Shown here: in pieces, positions 9,527 through 17,926 of the stretch
Numbering within the stretch: position 1 is the first letter of the stretch
Layout of the letters: every line of letters starts with the position of its first letter
Program-made: the position numbers and the translations under genes
The notes under the pieces: generated by a model
The model's input: only the letters and a program-made list of their open reading frames with translations
Told to the model about the DNA's origin: nothing
Databases searched by the model: none
Assembly: GCA_020637235.1 (NCBI GenBank)
Contig: JACJWG010000005.1
Span: 1 to 64,000, forward strand
DNA: 64,000 nt
Source: Acidimicrobiaceae bacterium
GTDB lineage: Bacteria > Actinomycetota > Acidimicrobiia > Acidimicrobiales > Ilumatobacteraceae
Direction: 5' to 3'

Positions 9527-12500
9527 GTGACGGCGAACGGTGCGGTGCTCACGGACCCGGCCGGGCCGGGCGAGGTGACGAACTGGTCGTTTCGGCGCGC
9601 GCTGCTGATCCTCGTGGTCGTGGGTGTCGCCTACGCCGTCGGTTCGGACATGTCGTACGCGTGGTTCGATGCCAACGGCGCGGACGCCTCCTTCTTCCCG
9701 GCGGCGGGCGTCACGATGGCCGCACTGCTGGTGCTGCAGCCGCCGTGGTGGCCGAGCGTGCTGGTCGGTGCCGGCGTCGCCGAGGTGCTCGTCAACCGCT
9801 CGCACGGCATGTCGTGGCAGGAGGGCGGCGCCTATGCGATGCCCAACCTGGTCCAGCCGCTCGTCGGCGCATACCTGCTCGGCGCCATTCGTGGTCGGAT
9901 CGATCTCGGCCGGATCAGCCACCTCGCCGGTTTCCTGCTCGGTGGCGTGGTGGTCGCGCCGCTCGTCGGGGGCATCCTCGGCGCGATGGTGTTCCGCACC
10001 ACGGGGCCGAGCGGCTCGTTCCCCGAGTTCGCCGTCGAGTGGTGGGTGGGCGACGGGCTCGGGGTGCTGGTGGTGGGTGGGAGCATCCTCGCGCTGCGTC
10101 CCGCCACGGCACGCGCCGGCACGGTGTCGTCCGCCTGGGCTCGGTGGAGTGCAGGGGCGGCCGCGGTGGGCGCCACGTTCGTGGCGTTCCGACTCGACTG
10201 GTTCGTGGTCGTCTACGTCGCCGTGGCCCTCCTGTTCGTGATCGCGGTCCGGGCCGGCACCCGTGACGTCGCGGTGACCGGCGCGCTGATGGCGTTCGTC
10301 GCGGCCGAAGGGACGGCGCGGGGTCATCGGTTCTGGGACGCACTCGGCATCGACGACGCCACCGGGTTGCTCCACCTGCAGCTCGCGCTGGCGCTGGTGG
10401 TGTCGAGCGCGTTGTTGATGGCTGCCGCCCTGTCGGAGCGTGAGACGTCGACGCTGGCGCGCAGCCAGGCGGAGCAGGCGTCTCGCGATGCGCTCGCCGC
10501 TCGCCACCGTGCCGAGCTCCTCGGACGCCTGGCCGAACAGCTCGGACGTGCGACCGATCCCGCTGGCATCGCCGCCGTGCTCTCCAGATTCGGCCTGCGT
10601 GGCGCCGATCCACTCACCACCACGCCGCCGATGGGGTCCCGCGTCGACCCGCTCGTTCTCGACAGCGCGCGTCGGATGGCCGCCGACGCGCTCGCCCGCG
10701 CACAGCTCATCGAGCACGAACGTGTGGCGCGCCAACGAGCCGAATCGTTGGAGCACCATGCGGCGCGTCTGGCCGCAGCCACGTCGGTCGACGAAGTGGC
10801 GACCGCCACCGTCACCGGTCTGTCGTCGCTCGGGCCCACGTGGGCGGCCGTGTGGCGCCTCGACGGTGACCTGTTCACCCTCCTCGCCCACGCGGGCACG
10901 TCGGGCATCGACGTGTCGCCGTACCAGGTGGTGCCGCTCCACGCCGACCTCCCGCTGGCCGATGCGGCCCGGCGCGGCGACATGGTGACGTGCGACTCGC
11001 GCGACGAGCTGTTCGCCCGATACCCGGGTACCCGTTCGCTCGGCGGAGCGGCGACCCGGGTCGAGAGCGTCGCCGTGGTGCCGCTGCACGCACAGAGCCT
11101 GCACGTGATCGGCGCGCTCGTCGTCACGTCGGAGGAGCCGAACTGGACGACCGACGACCGACGTCAGCTGCTGATCAGCATCGCCGATCAGTGCGGCCTC
11201 GCTCTCGACCGATCGGAGCTGCAGCGCCGTGCCGGACGCGCAGCGGCCGACGCGGAGCTGCTCGCACGCCTCAGCGACGCACTCGACCGCGCCACGACCG
11301 CAGCGGATCGCGCCGGGCACGTGGTGCGCGAGGTGATCGCTCGCGGGGCTCGGGCTGCTTCGGTCGAGCTGGTCGACGACGAGGACCACGTGACACTGGG
11401 GGCGGGCGGGCAGCGGCGGCTGCTCGACAGTCCCGACCTCGTGATCCCGCTGCAGGCGCGAGGTCGGGTGCTCGGCCGGCTGTCGATGCACACCGGAGAC
11501 GTCGACGCCGACCAGCGCACGTTGTTCCAGGCGATCGCGTCACGAGCCGCGATCGCGATCGACAACGCACTTCTCTACGAGCGTGAGCGCGACGTGTCGC
11601 ACCGGCTGCAGCTGGGCCTGCTCGACGTGTCGTTCCCGGAGATCGACGGGGTGCGGATCGAGGGCGCGTACCGTCCTGGTACGGCGACGCTCGACATCGG
11701 TGGCGACTGGCACGACGCGTTCGTGTTGCCGACCGGCGCGATCGCGCTGGTCGTCGGGGATGTCGTCGGCCACGATGTCGAAGCCGCGATCGCGATGGCA
11801 CAGCTGCGTGGCGCCGTGCGGGCCCTCGCGGCGGTGAGCTCCCCGTCGGAGCTGCTCGACCGTCTCGACTCGTTCGTCGACTCGCTGCCGCACGCCGACA
11901 TGACCACCTTGGTGTACGTCGAGCTCGATCCACTGTCCGGCCGGCTGCGGTACGCGTGCGCCGGTCACCCGCCGCCGGCCGTGGTGTCGGCCACCGGCGT
12001 GTCACGGCTGTTGTGGGGTGGTCGGTCCACGCCGCTCGGCGGACAGTTCGGGTCGCGACGCATCGAGTCGATCGACGTGCTCGGCGACGCCGAGCGGTTG
12101 GTGCTGTACACCGACGGCTTGATCGAGCGCCGTGGCGAGCGGCTCGACATCGGGTTCGCCCGCCTCCTCGACACCACCGCTCACGACGTGGCGTCGATCG
12201 ACTTCGTCGACCGGCTGTGCGACCACATGCTCGACGGCGAGCCGCAGCGTGACGACGTGTGCGTCCTCACCGCCACCCGCCTCGACGGGCAGTCGTACGC
12301 ACGGTCGCTGTCGTCCACACCCAGCGAACTGGGTGCGTTGCGTCGGGAGCTGCGCACCTGGCTGTCGGCCTGGGTCCACGACGAACGGACGCAGCAGGAC
12401 GTGCTCCTGGCCGTGTCCGAAGCCGTGTCGAACGCCGTGGAGCACGGTGCCAGCAGCGGGACGGACCGACCCATCGTGGTCGTCGCGACCACGGCGGGCG

Positions 12501-12670
12501 ACGAGGTGCGCATCACGGTGCGTGACCACGGGGTCTGGCGCGAGCCGGTGCCGTCGATCGAGCGTGGCCGCGGCATCGGGATCATGCGGGCACTGATGGA
12601 CGACGTGGCCGTCGAGCGCCACGACGACGGCACCGTCGTGCGACTCGGGCGGACGCTCAGCCCGAGTTGA
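9527..12670 (+). CDS. MASE1-GAF-SpoIIE phosphatase-HATPase stress regulator
   Basis: A 1047-residue sensor. Residues ~20-300 form a MASE1-like multi-pass membrane domain (NWSFRRALLILVVVGVAYAV, then ASFFPAAGVTMAALLVL). A coiled segment and two GAF-like domains (~400-560, ~570-690) follow. Next comes a PP2C/SpoIIE Ser phosphatase (DIGGDWHDAF at ~722, VGDVVGHDVEAA, YTDGLIERR). The C-terminus (~930-1044) is a histidine-kinase-like ATPase with an intact N-box SEAVSNAVEHG. This joins RsbU-like and RsbW-like activities in one membrane protein, so it should dephosphorylate an RsbV and may also bind or phosphorylate regulators. GTG 9527 is supported by the promoter just upstream. It overlaps the phoD-like gene tail-to-tail by 14 bases. 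Confidence 0.93.
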   Translation: MTANGAVLTDPAGPGEVTNWSFRRALLILVVVGVAYAVGSDMSYAWFDANGADASFFPAAGVTMAALLVLQPPWWPSVLVGAGVAEVLVNRSHGMSWQEGGAYAMPNLVQPLVGAYLLGAIRGRIDLGRISHLAGFLLGGVVVAPLVGGILGAMVFRTTGPSGSFPEFAVEWWVGDGLGVLVVGGSILALRPATARAGTVSSAWARWSAGAAAVGATFVAFRLDWFVVVYVAVALLFVIAVRAGTRDVAVTGALMAFVAAEGTARGHRFWDALGIDDATGLLHLQLALALVVSSALLMAAALSERETSTLARSQAEQASRDALAARHRAELLGRLAEQLGRATDPAGIAAVLSRFGLRGADPLTTTPPMGSRVDPLVLDSARRMAADALARAQLIEHERVARQRAESLEHHAARLAAATSVDEVATATVTGLSSLGPTWAAVWRLDGDLFTLLAHAGTSGIDVSPYQVVPLHADLPLADAARRGDMVTCDSRDELFARYPGTRSLGGAATRVESVAVVPLHAQSLHVIGALVVTSEEPNWTTDDRRQLLISIADQCGLALDRSELQRRAGRAAADAELLARLSDALDRATTAADRAGHVVREVIARGARAASVELVDDEDHVTLGAGGQRRLLDSPDLVIPLQARGRVLGRLSMHTGDVDADQRTLFQAIASRAAIAIDNALLYERERDVSHRLQLGLLDVSFPEIDGVRIEGAYRPGTATLDIGGDWHDAFVLPTGAIALVVGDVVGHDVEAAIAMAQLRGAVRALAAVSSPSELLDRLDSFVDSLPHADMTTLVYVELDPLSGRLRYACAGHPPPAVVSATGVSRLLWGGRSTPLGGQFGSRRIESIDVLGDAERLVLYTDGLIERRGERLDIGFARLLDTTAHDVASIDFVDRLCDHMLDGEPQRDDVCVLTATRLDGQSYARSLSSTPSELGALRRELRTWLSAWVHDERTQQDVLLAVSEAVSNAVEHGASSGTDRPIVVVATTAGDEVRITVRDHGVWREPVPSIERGRGIGIMRALMDDVAVERHDDGTVVRLGRTLSPS

Positions 12671-14402
12671 TCGTCGCAGCCGACCGTCCCGCGACGCGGC
12701 GTTCGATCCGAGGAACGAGCACCTCGTGCCCGTCGGCATCGAGCGTGGCGACCTCGATCCGCACGTCGGCTTCGTCGCCGTCGAAGCGGAACGAGCCGAT
12801 GTTGTTGTCGAACACCGGCCCGTCGCTCAGCGCCCACCGCAGCTCGGTGCGGCCGCGGCGCACGCTGCGAGACAGCCAGCGGCCGATCCGTCTCCCCACC
12901 CGACTCGCACCGAAGCGCATCACCTGCCGGTCTCTCGACTGCAGCACGTTGCGCAAGGGAGAGCACACGACCTGTGTGACCGTGCAGCCGCTGGCCGCCC
13001 CCGGCACGTCGACCTCGGCGAGGTAGCCGAAGTGGATGTCGCCGCCGACGACCCAGACGCTGCACGGCGCCTCGTGGTCGGCGGTGAGTTCGGTGAGGAG
13101 GAGTTCGAGATCGCGGAACGATCGATCGAACGCGGGCCACCCCTCCAGATCGATCGCTCGGCGCAGTCGTTCGCCGGCACGAGCGGACATCCGGCCCCAG
13201 GCGCCGTCGCACACCGCCTCGTTCCACTGTTGGATGCCGTGCAGGCCACCGGGCACGAACACCGGGAGCGACGACGCGAGCACCAGGTGGCACGCGGGCT
13301 CGAGGGTGCGCTCGCGGACCCATCGCCATTCCTCGTCGTCGAGCATGCGGCGAGCGCCGGGCTCGAGGACCCGACCGTTGCGGACGTCCATGACGACGAG
13401 ATGGGTGTCGCCGAGGTGACGGTCGAAGCTGAACTGGTAGCCACCAGGCAGGGGGGTGAACTCCTCCGACTCGAGCGCCCACCGATGCAACAGGTCGCTC
13501 GCGTCGCCGGCGTCGATGCATCGCTGGAGCAGGCCCTCGTCGCGCAACCGGGCGGGTGAGAGATTGCCGAGGTGTTGGTAGAGCCAGTAGGACACCAACC
13601 CGCCGACGACGTGGTCCGGCCACCAACTCGTCGCGCGGATGTCGCTCACCCAGGACGCCGAGATGTTCCAGTCGTCGATCATGTCGTGGTCGTCGAAGAT
13701 CATCGCACTGGGCACGGTGCTGAGCAGCCACCGCTCGATCTCCGGCGTCCACGACTCGTGGTAGAGCCACGTGTATTCCTCGAAATCGGCCACCACACCG
13801 GTGGGCGCGTCCGCCGCGACACCGGTCCTGCGGCGGTGTTCGATCCGGCGCGTGGTCGACGGCGACGAGTCGTCGGCGTAGACCTGGTCGCCGGCGAGCA
13901 ACAGCAGGTGCGGCCATTCGCCGGGGTGCTGCTGCGCCATACGGAGTCCGAACGCTCGGAGCGCGTCGACACCCTTGCCGTCCGGGTGGTCGTCGAGGCG
14001 ATGCGTGTACGGGGGCTCGTGAGGTGCTGCGGCGCGGCAGCTGCCGAACGCCACGCGGATCGGAGCGCCCGACCGGACCGGACGGATGAGGCTGGGGGGC
14101 ATCGCCGACCCGGGTACCGGCCATCGCACCTCGTCGTCGACGACCACCTCGTACGCGATGCCCACGGACTCATCGGTGCCGTCGCCGTCGGCGAACGCGA
14201 CGAGGGAGTCGATCACGACGAGTCCGTAGTGATGGCCGTGCACGGCGAACGTCGTCGTCGAGCCGAGGACCGCGCCGGACGCCGCGGCCCGTACCTCGAC
14301 GCGAGCGCGCGCGTCGGTCTCGACCCACACGGTCGCCTCGTCGGCTCCGACGTACCGGAGCATCGGGCCGAGCAGCAGTTGAGATGACCGGGACTCGCGC
14401 AC
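12657..14402 (-). CDS. PhoD-like metallophosphatase
   Basis: A 581-residue PhoD-family (alkaline phosphatase D-like) protein. The N-terminal beta domain begins LLLGPMLRYVGADEATVW. The metal centre is visible as FGSCRA, LLLAGDQVYAD, MIFDDHDMIDDW and VVGGDIHFGY. No Tat or Sec signal is present, so it is probably cytoplasmic, unlike secreted PhoD. The start is set at GTG 14402 because a stress promoter -10 box lies 10 bases upstream; ATG 14363 would cut into the conserved LLLGPMLRY segment. The substrate is probably a phosphoester, not predictable in detail. Confidence 0.88.
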   Translation of the reverse strand: MRESRSSQLLLGPMLRYVGADEATVWVETDARARVEVRAAASGAVLGSTTTFAVHGHHYGLVVIDSLVAFADGDGTDESVGIAYEVVVDDEVRWPVPGSAMPPSLIRPVRSGAPIRVAFGSCRAAAPHEPPYTHRLDDHPDGKGVDALRAFGLRMAQQHPGEWPHLLLLAGDQVYADDSSPSTTRRIEHRRRTGVAADAPTGVVADFEEYTWLYHESWTPEIERWLLSTVPSAMIFDDHDMIDDWNISASWVSDIRATSWWPDHVVGGLVSYWLYQHLGNLSPARLRDEGLLQRCIDAGDASDLLHRWALESEEFTPLPGGYQFSFDRHLGDTHLVVMDVRNGRVLEPGARRMLDDEEWRWVRERTLEPACHLVLASSLPVFVPGGLHGIQQWNEAVCDGAWGRMSARAGERLRRAIDLEGWPAFDRSFRDLELLLTELTADHEAPCSVWVVGGDIHFGYLAEVDVPGAASGCTVTQVVCSPLRNVLQSRDRQVMRFGASRVGRRIGRWLSRSVRRGRTELRWALSDGPVFDNNIGSFRFDGDEADVRIEVATLDADGHEVLVPRIERRVAGRSAATINSG

Positions 14403-14412
14403 GGCGGTGTCC

Positions 14413-14438
14413 GTACCCCGTGCGGGGGAGCGCGAGAC
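14413..14438 (-). promoter_or_regulatory. SigB/SigF-type promoter for PhoD-like gene
   Basis: On the minus strand: GTCTC (14438-14434), 15 bases, GGGTAC (14418-14413), 10 bases, then GTG at 14402. It decides the start of the phosphatase. Confidence 0.75.
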
Positions 14439-14489
14439 GCGTCCGTCATCGTTCGCCCCCGCCGTGCGATCTCGATGCACGAGCCGGGC

Positions 14490-14516
14490 GTCTGTGCGTC
14501 CCACCCTGCGGGGTAA
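14490..14516 (+). promoter_or_regulatory. SigB/SigF-like promoter (weaker) for leader ORF-YihY-lipid kinase
   Basis: GTCTG at 14490-14494, 16 bases, GGGTAA at 14511-14516, then 9 bases to GTG 14526. The -35 and the last -10 base deviate from consensus, but the spacing to a start codon fits the other sites. It is divergent from the PhoD-gene promoter. Confidence 0.55.
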
Positions 14517-14525
14517 CGGGGCGTC

Positions 14526-14645
14526 GTGGCCGATCTGAGCATGCAGGAACCGTCCGACCCCGAGGTGGCCGTGCGTCCGGTGAGCGCTCCTCCCGTGGCC
14601 GGCACGACGCCAGCGCGGCCCCCGACACCGGGGCGCACCCGATGA
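14526..14645 (+). CDS. 39-codon leader ORF coupled to YihY gene
   Basis: A small frame, MADLSMQEPSDPEVAV..., proline- and alanine-rich, without homology that I recognise. It starts exactly 9 bases after the -10 box, as the stress genes of this window do. Its TGA overlaps the ATG of the membrane protein gene (ATGA). It may be a short protein or simply the device by which ribosomes loaded on a leaderless mRNA are passed to the next gene. Confidence 0.5.
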   Translation: MADLSMQEPSDPEVAVRPVSAPPVAGTTPARPPTPGRTR

Positions 14646-15616
14646 GCAGTGCGGCACCGGTACCCGAGACCCGCGACCTCACCGGTGACGACGCTCGCGC
14701 CACCTTGCGACAGCTGCCGGTGCGGACGATGCTCCGTGACACGGCGTCGCGGCTTCGCGTCGCCGACGGCGTCAGCCATGCACGAGCGCTGGCGTTCCAG
14801 CTCGTGCTCGCCGTGATCCCCGGGGCCATCGTGGTGGTCGCCGTCGCCGCGCGGCTGCAGTGGGACGCCCTGTCGGACGCTCTGGTACGCACGGCCGAGT
14901 CGATCGCTCCGGGCACCGCCGGCGAGGTGTTCCAGCAGGCCTTCGACGAAGGCGCCGACGCCGGTGGGGCCGGCAACTGGTCGGCGATCGCCGGTGGTGC
15001 CCTGGCACTTCTGGTGTCGGGTACGACGGCGTTCGGACAGCTCGAACGCACCGCGAATCGTGTGTACGGCATCGAGCGCGACCGCCCGACCGTGCGCAAG
15101 TACCTGCGTGCCCTCGGACTGATGGCGGTGTCGGGCACGATGCTCGCGTCGTACTTCGCCGCGATCGGCCTGGGCCGGGGGTGGGGCTCGACGAGGTCGT
15201 CGGAGGCCCACTGGTGGTGGGACGTCGCCCGGTGGCCGCTCGGACTGGTGTTCGTGACGATCGCACTCACCGTCGTGTTCCGCTGGTCGCCGAAGCGGCG
15301 CCAGCCCGGCTGGCGATGGCTCGCCGTCGGCACCTCGCTCGCGGTGTCCGGCGTGGTGCTGGTGTCGCTGCTGCTGAGCGGGTACCTCTCGGCCAGCAGT
15401 TCGTTCGGCGAGACCTACGGTCCCCTCGCCGGCTTCCTCGGTCTGTTGCTGTGGGCCTACCTGTCCTCGGTGTCGGTGGTGTTCGGGTTGGCGTTCGCCG
15501 CACAGCTCGAGGCGGTACGCGCCGGAGTCGGCGATACCGCCAGCGACACCAAGGTGGAGGCAGGCGAACCGGATGCAACGGTGGTCGGCTACGCCGAGGC
15601 GTTGCGTCGAAGCTGA
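14642..15616 (+). CDS. YihY/BrkB-family inner-membrane protein
   Basis: A 324-residue polytopic membrane protein of the YihY (BrkB, former RNase BN) family. Visible segments include HARALAFQLVLAVIPGAIVVVAVA near the N-terminus, AIAGGALALLVSGTTAFGQLERT, a segment after YLRALGLMAVSGTMLAS, and two more helices ending LLLWAYLSSVSVVFGLAFAAQLEAV. The family is thought to act in envelope transport or homeostasis; the substrate is unknown. It is followed by a lipid kinase gene 23 bases downstream, suggesting a membrane-lipid task under stress. Confidence 0.88.
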   Translation: MSSAAPVPETRDLTGDDARATLRQLPVRTMLRDTASRLRVADGVSHARALAFQLVLAVIPGAIVVVAVAARLQWDALSDALVRTAESIAPGTAGEVFQQAFDEGADAGGAGNWSAIAGGALALLVSGTTAFGQLERTANRVYGIERDRPTVRKYLRALGLMAVSGTMLASYFAAIGLGRGWGSTRSSEAHWWWDVARWPLGLVFVTIALTVVFRWSPKRRQPGWRWLAVGTSLAVSGVVLVSLLLSGYLSASSSFGETYGPLAGFLGLLLWAYLSSVSVVFGLAFAAQLEAVRAGVGDTASDTKVEAGEPDATVVGYAEALRRS

Positions 15617-15639
15617 CCGAGTTCCAGAGAGGAGCATCG

Positions 15640-16614
15640 ATGACGTCCGACCGCACGTCGCCCATGTCCGCCCGCCCCGGTGAGCGCGTGGCCGTCGTCG
15701 CCCACGAGCGAAAGCTCGACGCCGGCACGGCCGCCGAGTTGCGGCAGGCGCTCGCCGACGAGGGCTTCGACGTGTCGTGGATGTCGATCGCGAAGGGATC
15801 GGCCGCGACCCGCGCCACCCAACGGGCACTGCGCCACGGAGCCCAACACGTGGTCGTCGCCGGTGGCGACGGCACCGTGCGGGCCGCGGTGCACGCTCTT
15901 GCGGGCACCGGGGTGCCGCTCGCCGTGGTGCCGGCCGGGACGGCCAACCTGTTCGCCGGAGCGTTGGGCGTGCCGTCGGAACCGGCGTCGATCGCGGCTG
16001 CGATGCGGGTCGGGTGCACACGGTCCTTGGACACCGCTCGGTGCAACGGCATGGCCTTCGCGGTGATGGCCGGCACCGGACTGGACGCCGCGATGATCGA
16101 CCTCGCCGACGAGGCGAAGGAGCGGCTGGGCACCCTTGCCTACGTGCGGGCCGGCGTTCGCGAAGCCCGTCGGCGAGCGCCGTTCGGGGCCAGCGTGAAG
16201 GTGGATGGCGAGTTGTTGTTCGAGGGGTCTGCGACGTGCGTCCTCGTCGGGAACATCGGCACGTTGAAAGGCGGAGTCGATGCGTTCCCGGCGGCCGAAC
16301 CCGACGACGGGATGCTCGACGTCGCGGTGGTGACCGCGGAAGGCCTGCGCGAGTGGGGGTCGCTGATGCTCGGTGCCGTGCGCCACGACCCGGCGCGATC
16401 GGGCCACGTCCACCTGACTCGGGGCACTCGGATCAAGGTCAAGCTCGATCGTCGACACCGCTTCGAACTCGATGGCGGCACGAAGGGTCGGACCGATCGA
16501 CTCCGCATGCGGATCGTGCCCGACTCCCTCCGTGTGGTGGTCGAGCCGGGCACGATCGTCGCCCCGGAGACGGCTCAGGCGGCCGTGCCGCCCTGCCCGT
16601 CGGGTTCGATCTGA
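15640..16614 (+). CDS. Diacylglycerol/lipid kinase family protein (DagK/YegS type)
   Basis: A 324-residue lipid kinase. The catalytic nucleotide motif VVAGGDGTVRAAVHAL lies near residues 71-86, followed by VPAGTANLFAGALG (usual form PxGTxNxxA). It should phosphorylate diacylglycerol or a related lipid at the membrane face. ATG 15640 has a GAGAGGAG ribosome site. It shares an operon with the YihY protein and overlaps the convergent small gene by 40 bases at its 3' end. Confidence 0.9.
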   Translation: MTSDRTSPMSARPGERVAVVAHERKLDAGTAAELRQALADEGFDVSWMSIAKGSAATRATQRALRHGAQHVVVAGGDGTVRAAVHALAGTGVPLAVVPAGTANLFAGALGVPSEPASIAAAMRVGCTRSLDTARCNGMAFAVMAGTGLDAAMIDLADEAKERLGTLAYVRAGVREARRRAPFGASVKVDGELLFEGSATCVLVGNIGTLKGGVDAFPAAEPDDGMLDVAVVTAEGLREWGSLMLGAVRHDPARSGHVHLTRGTRIKVKLDRRHRFELDGGTKGRTDRLRMRIVPDSLRVVVEPGTIVAPETAQAAVPPCPSGSI

Positions 16615-16772
16615 CCTTCGCCGCGCACGTTGGCGCCGAGTTCGGTCATCTCCTCGTAGTGCTCCGCGACGGCGCCGACGTCCACCTGGTCGGCGGCACG
16701 TTCGGCCGCGCGCTCTTCGTCGGGACTCGGCATGCGGTCTGCGGTCGGTTCGGGGTGGGGGGTGTCGCTCAT
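16575..16772 (-). CDS. Small acidic protein, unknown function
   Basis: A 65-residue hydrophilic protein (MSDTPHPEPTADRMPSPDEE...). It has an Ala/Glu-rich helix and no Cys or membrane segment. Its ATG overlaps the stop of the upstream gene (ATGA), and it also has its own promoter inside that gene, so it can be made alone under stress. It resembles the other small charged or proline-rich stress proteins in this window. Function unknown. Confidence 0.65.
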   Translation of the reverse strand: MSDTPHPEPTADRMPSPDEERAAERAADQVDVGAVAEHYEEMTELGANVRGEGQIEPDGQGGTAA

Positions 16773-17191
16773 GGCCGCGAGGTACCCCGCTCGGGTGGCG
16801 GCGAGACATCGACCGACGTCAGCAGGCGCGTGATCGAGTCGTCGATGCCGTCGACCAGGACGAACTCGACGAAGCGGGCCAGGTCGGTGGCGGCGCGCTC
16901 GGCGTGCGCCGGATCGTCCGGGACGAGCACGAGCGCGGAGGTCGACGCGCTGCGTCGGCGGATCCACACGAGCCCGCGGTACCCGGCGTCGGCACGATCC
17001 GCGTGCGGCTCCACCTCCGTGATCGCGCTGGGCGCGTACATCGGCGCCGCACCCGATCGGACACGCACCGCGGTGCGGTCACCCACGAGGTGACGCCGTC
17101 GTGCGCGTGGCATGGTCTCGAAACGGGTCCACGCGTCGAAGGTGTCGAGCACCGTCCGGTCGACGTCGACCTCGAGGAGGATGTCGGTCAC
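16769..17191 (-). CDS. SRPBCC-like (START-fold) small protein
   Basis: A 140-residue protein with the feel of the polyketide-cyclase/SRPBCC fold. The N-terminal strand MTDILLEVDVDRTVLDTFDA and the FETMP motif come first, followed by beta strands and a long C-terminal helix (ARFVEFVLVDGIDDSITRLL). GTG 17191 overlaps the upstream glycosyltransferase stop. The family binds hydrophobic ligands; the ligand here is unknown. Middle gene of a three-gene minus operon. Confidence 0.65.
   Translation of the reverse strand: MTDILLEVDVDRTVLDTFDAWTRFETMPRARRRHLVGDRTAVRVRSGAAPMYAPSAITEVEPHADRADAGYRGLVWIRRRSASTSALVLVPDDPAHAERAATDLARFVEFVLVDGIDDSITRLLTSVDVSPPPERGTSRP
16782..16807 (-). promoter_or_regulatory. 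SigB/SigF-type promoter nested in the upstream gene
   Basis: On the minus strand: GTCTC (16807-16803), 15 bases, GGGTAC (16787-16782), 9 bases, ATG 16772. It sits within the last codons of the gene at 16769-17191. Confidence 0.75.
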
Positions 17192-17793
17192 GGCGTTCGA
17201 ATGCCCCGGACGGGGGTCGATCGAGACACGACGGTGCGCCGGCCGAACGTCCATCGCCAGCCGGCGTCGACCAGCCACCCCAGCAGATCCCGGCCGTGGT
17301 CGAGTCCGCCGCGCTCGAGCGCGTCGCGGCGGAGGGCGAGATCGCCGGAGCCGTCCGGTGCAGTGACACCGCCACCGACGACGGCGGCGACGTCGGCGCC
17401 GGCCTCACCGACGTCGTCGGCGAGGCGACCCCACCAGTCGTGCGCCACGGTGACCTCGTCGTCGAGCACCACCACCCACGGCGTCGTGGTCGAGGCGATG
17501 CCGATGTTCCGCGCCGCCGCCCGACCTCGGCCGCCGCTGCATCGACGCTCGATCGTCGCGCCGCGCCCGTCGAGCCAGGCCGAGGCGACCCATGACGGCT
17601 CGAGGCGCTCGAACACCGAGGCCGACACCCGGTCGTCGACGACCACGACCGAGTCGAGCTGCACGCGGGGATCGGGCGGTGCCTCGGCGAGCGAGCGGAC
17701 GAGTTCGCCGAACGACGCCCGCCCGAGCGTCGGTACGACGATCGCGATCCGCCCGTCCCACGGCCGCGCACATCGAACGCCTCGATCATCCAT
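17188..17793 (-). CDS. Short GT2-type glycosyltransferase
   Basis: A 201-residue GT-A fold protein: IAIVVPTLGRASF (nucleotide-binding strand), VVVVDDR, ARNIGIAST and the metal-binding LDDEV (about residue 110). At about 200 residues it carries only the core domain and lacks the acceptor region of longer family members. No membrane segment is seen. The start ATG 17793 is fixed by a GGGTAT box 10 bases upstream. Target sugar unknown. Confidence 0.78.
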   Translation of the reverse strand: MDDRGVRCARPWDGRIAIVVPTLGRASFGELVRSLAEAPPDPRVQLDSVVVVDDRVSASVFERLEPSWVASAWLDGRGATIERRCSGGRGRAAARNIGIASTTTPWVVVLDDEVTVAHDWWGRLADDVGEAGADVAAVVGGGVTAPDGSGDLALRRDALERGGLDHGRDLLGWLVDAGWRWTFGRRTVVSRSTPVRGIRTP

Positions 17794-17803
17794 GGTCGCG
17801 GCG

Positions 17804-17828
17804 ATACCCGCGGCGTGGCGCCCCGCAC
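17804..17828 (-). promoter_or_regulatory. SigB/SigF-like promoter, weak -35
   Basis: On the minus strand: GTGCG (17828-17824), 14 bases, GGGTAT (17809-17804), 10 bases, ATG 17793. The -35 matches only its first two bases. It faces the glgE promoter, with only about 100 bases between the two -10 boxes. Confidence 0.5.
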
Positions 17829-17911
17829 CGCCGGGTCGCGTGACGGCGGTGACGGCGGTGACGGCAGTGGACGTGTGTCTCACCCTTTCGCGCATGGGGC
17901 GCCACCCCGCT

Positions 17912-17917
17912 GGGTAT
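17912..17917 (+). promoter_or_regulatory. GGGTAT -10 box of glgE
   Basis: GGGTAT at 17912-17917, nine bases before GTG 17927. No convincing GTTTC lies 14-16 bases upstream, so this is supported only by the -10 sequence and the characteristic spacing to the start codon. Confidence 0.45.
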
Positions 17918-17926
17918 CGACTCCCC

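Noticed and set aside
17894..17926. ATG 17894 as glgE start
   Set aside because: The GGGTAT box at 17912 would lie inside the gene; GTG 17927 has the 9-base spacing seen at the other stress genes. Not excluded if another promoter exists.
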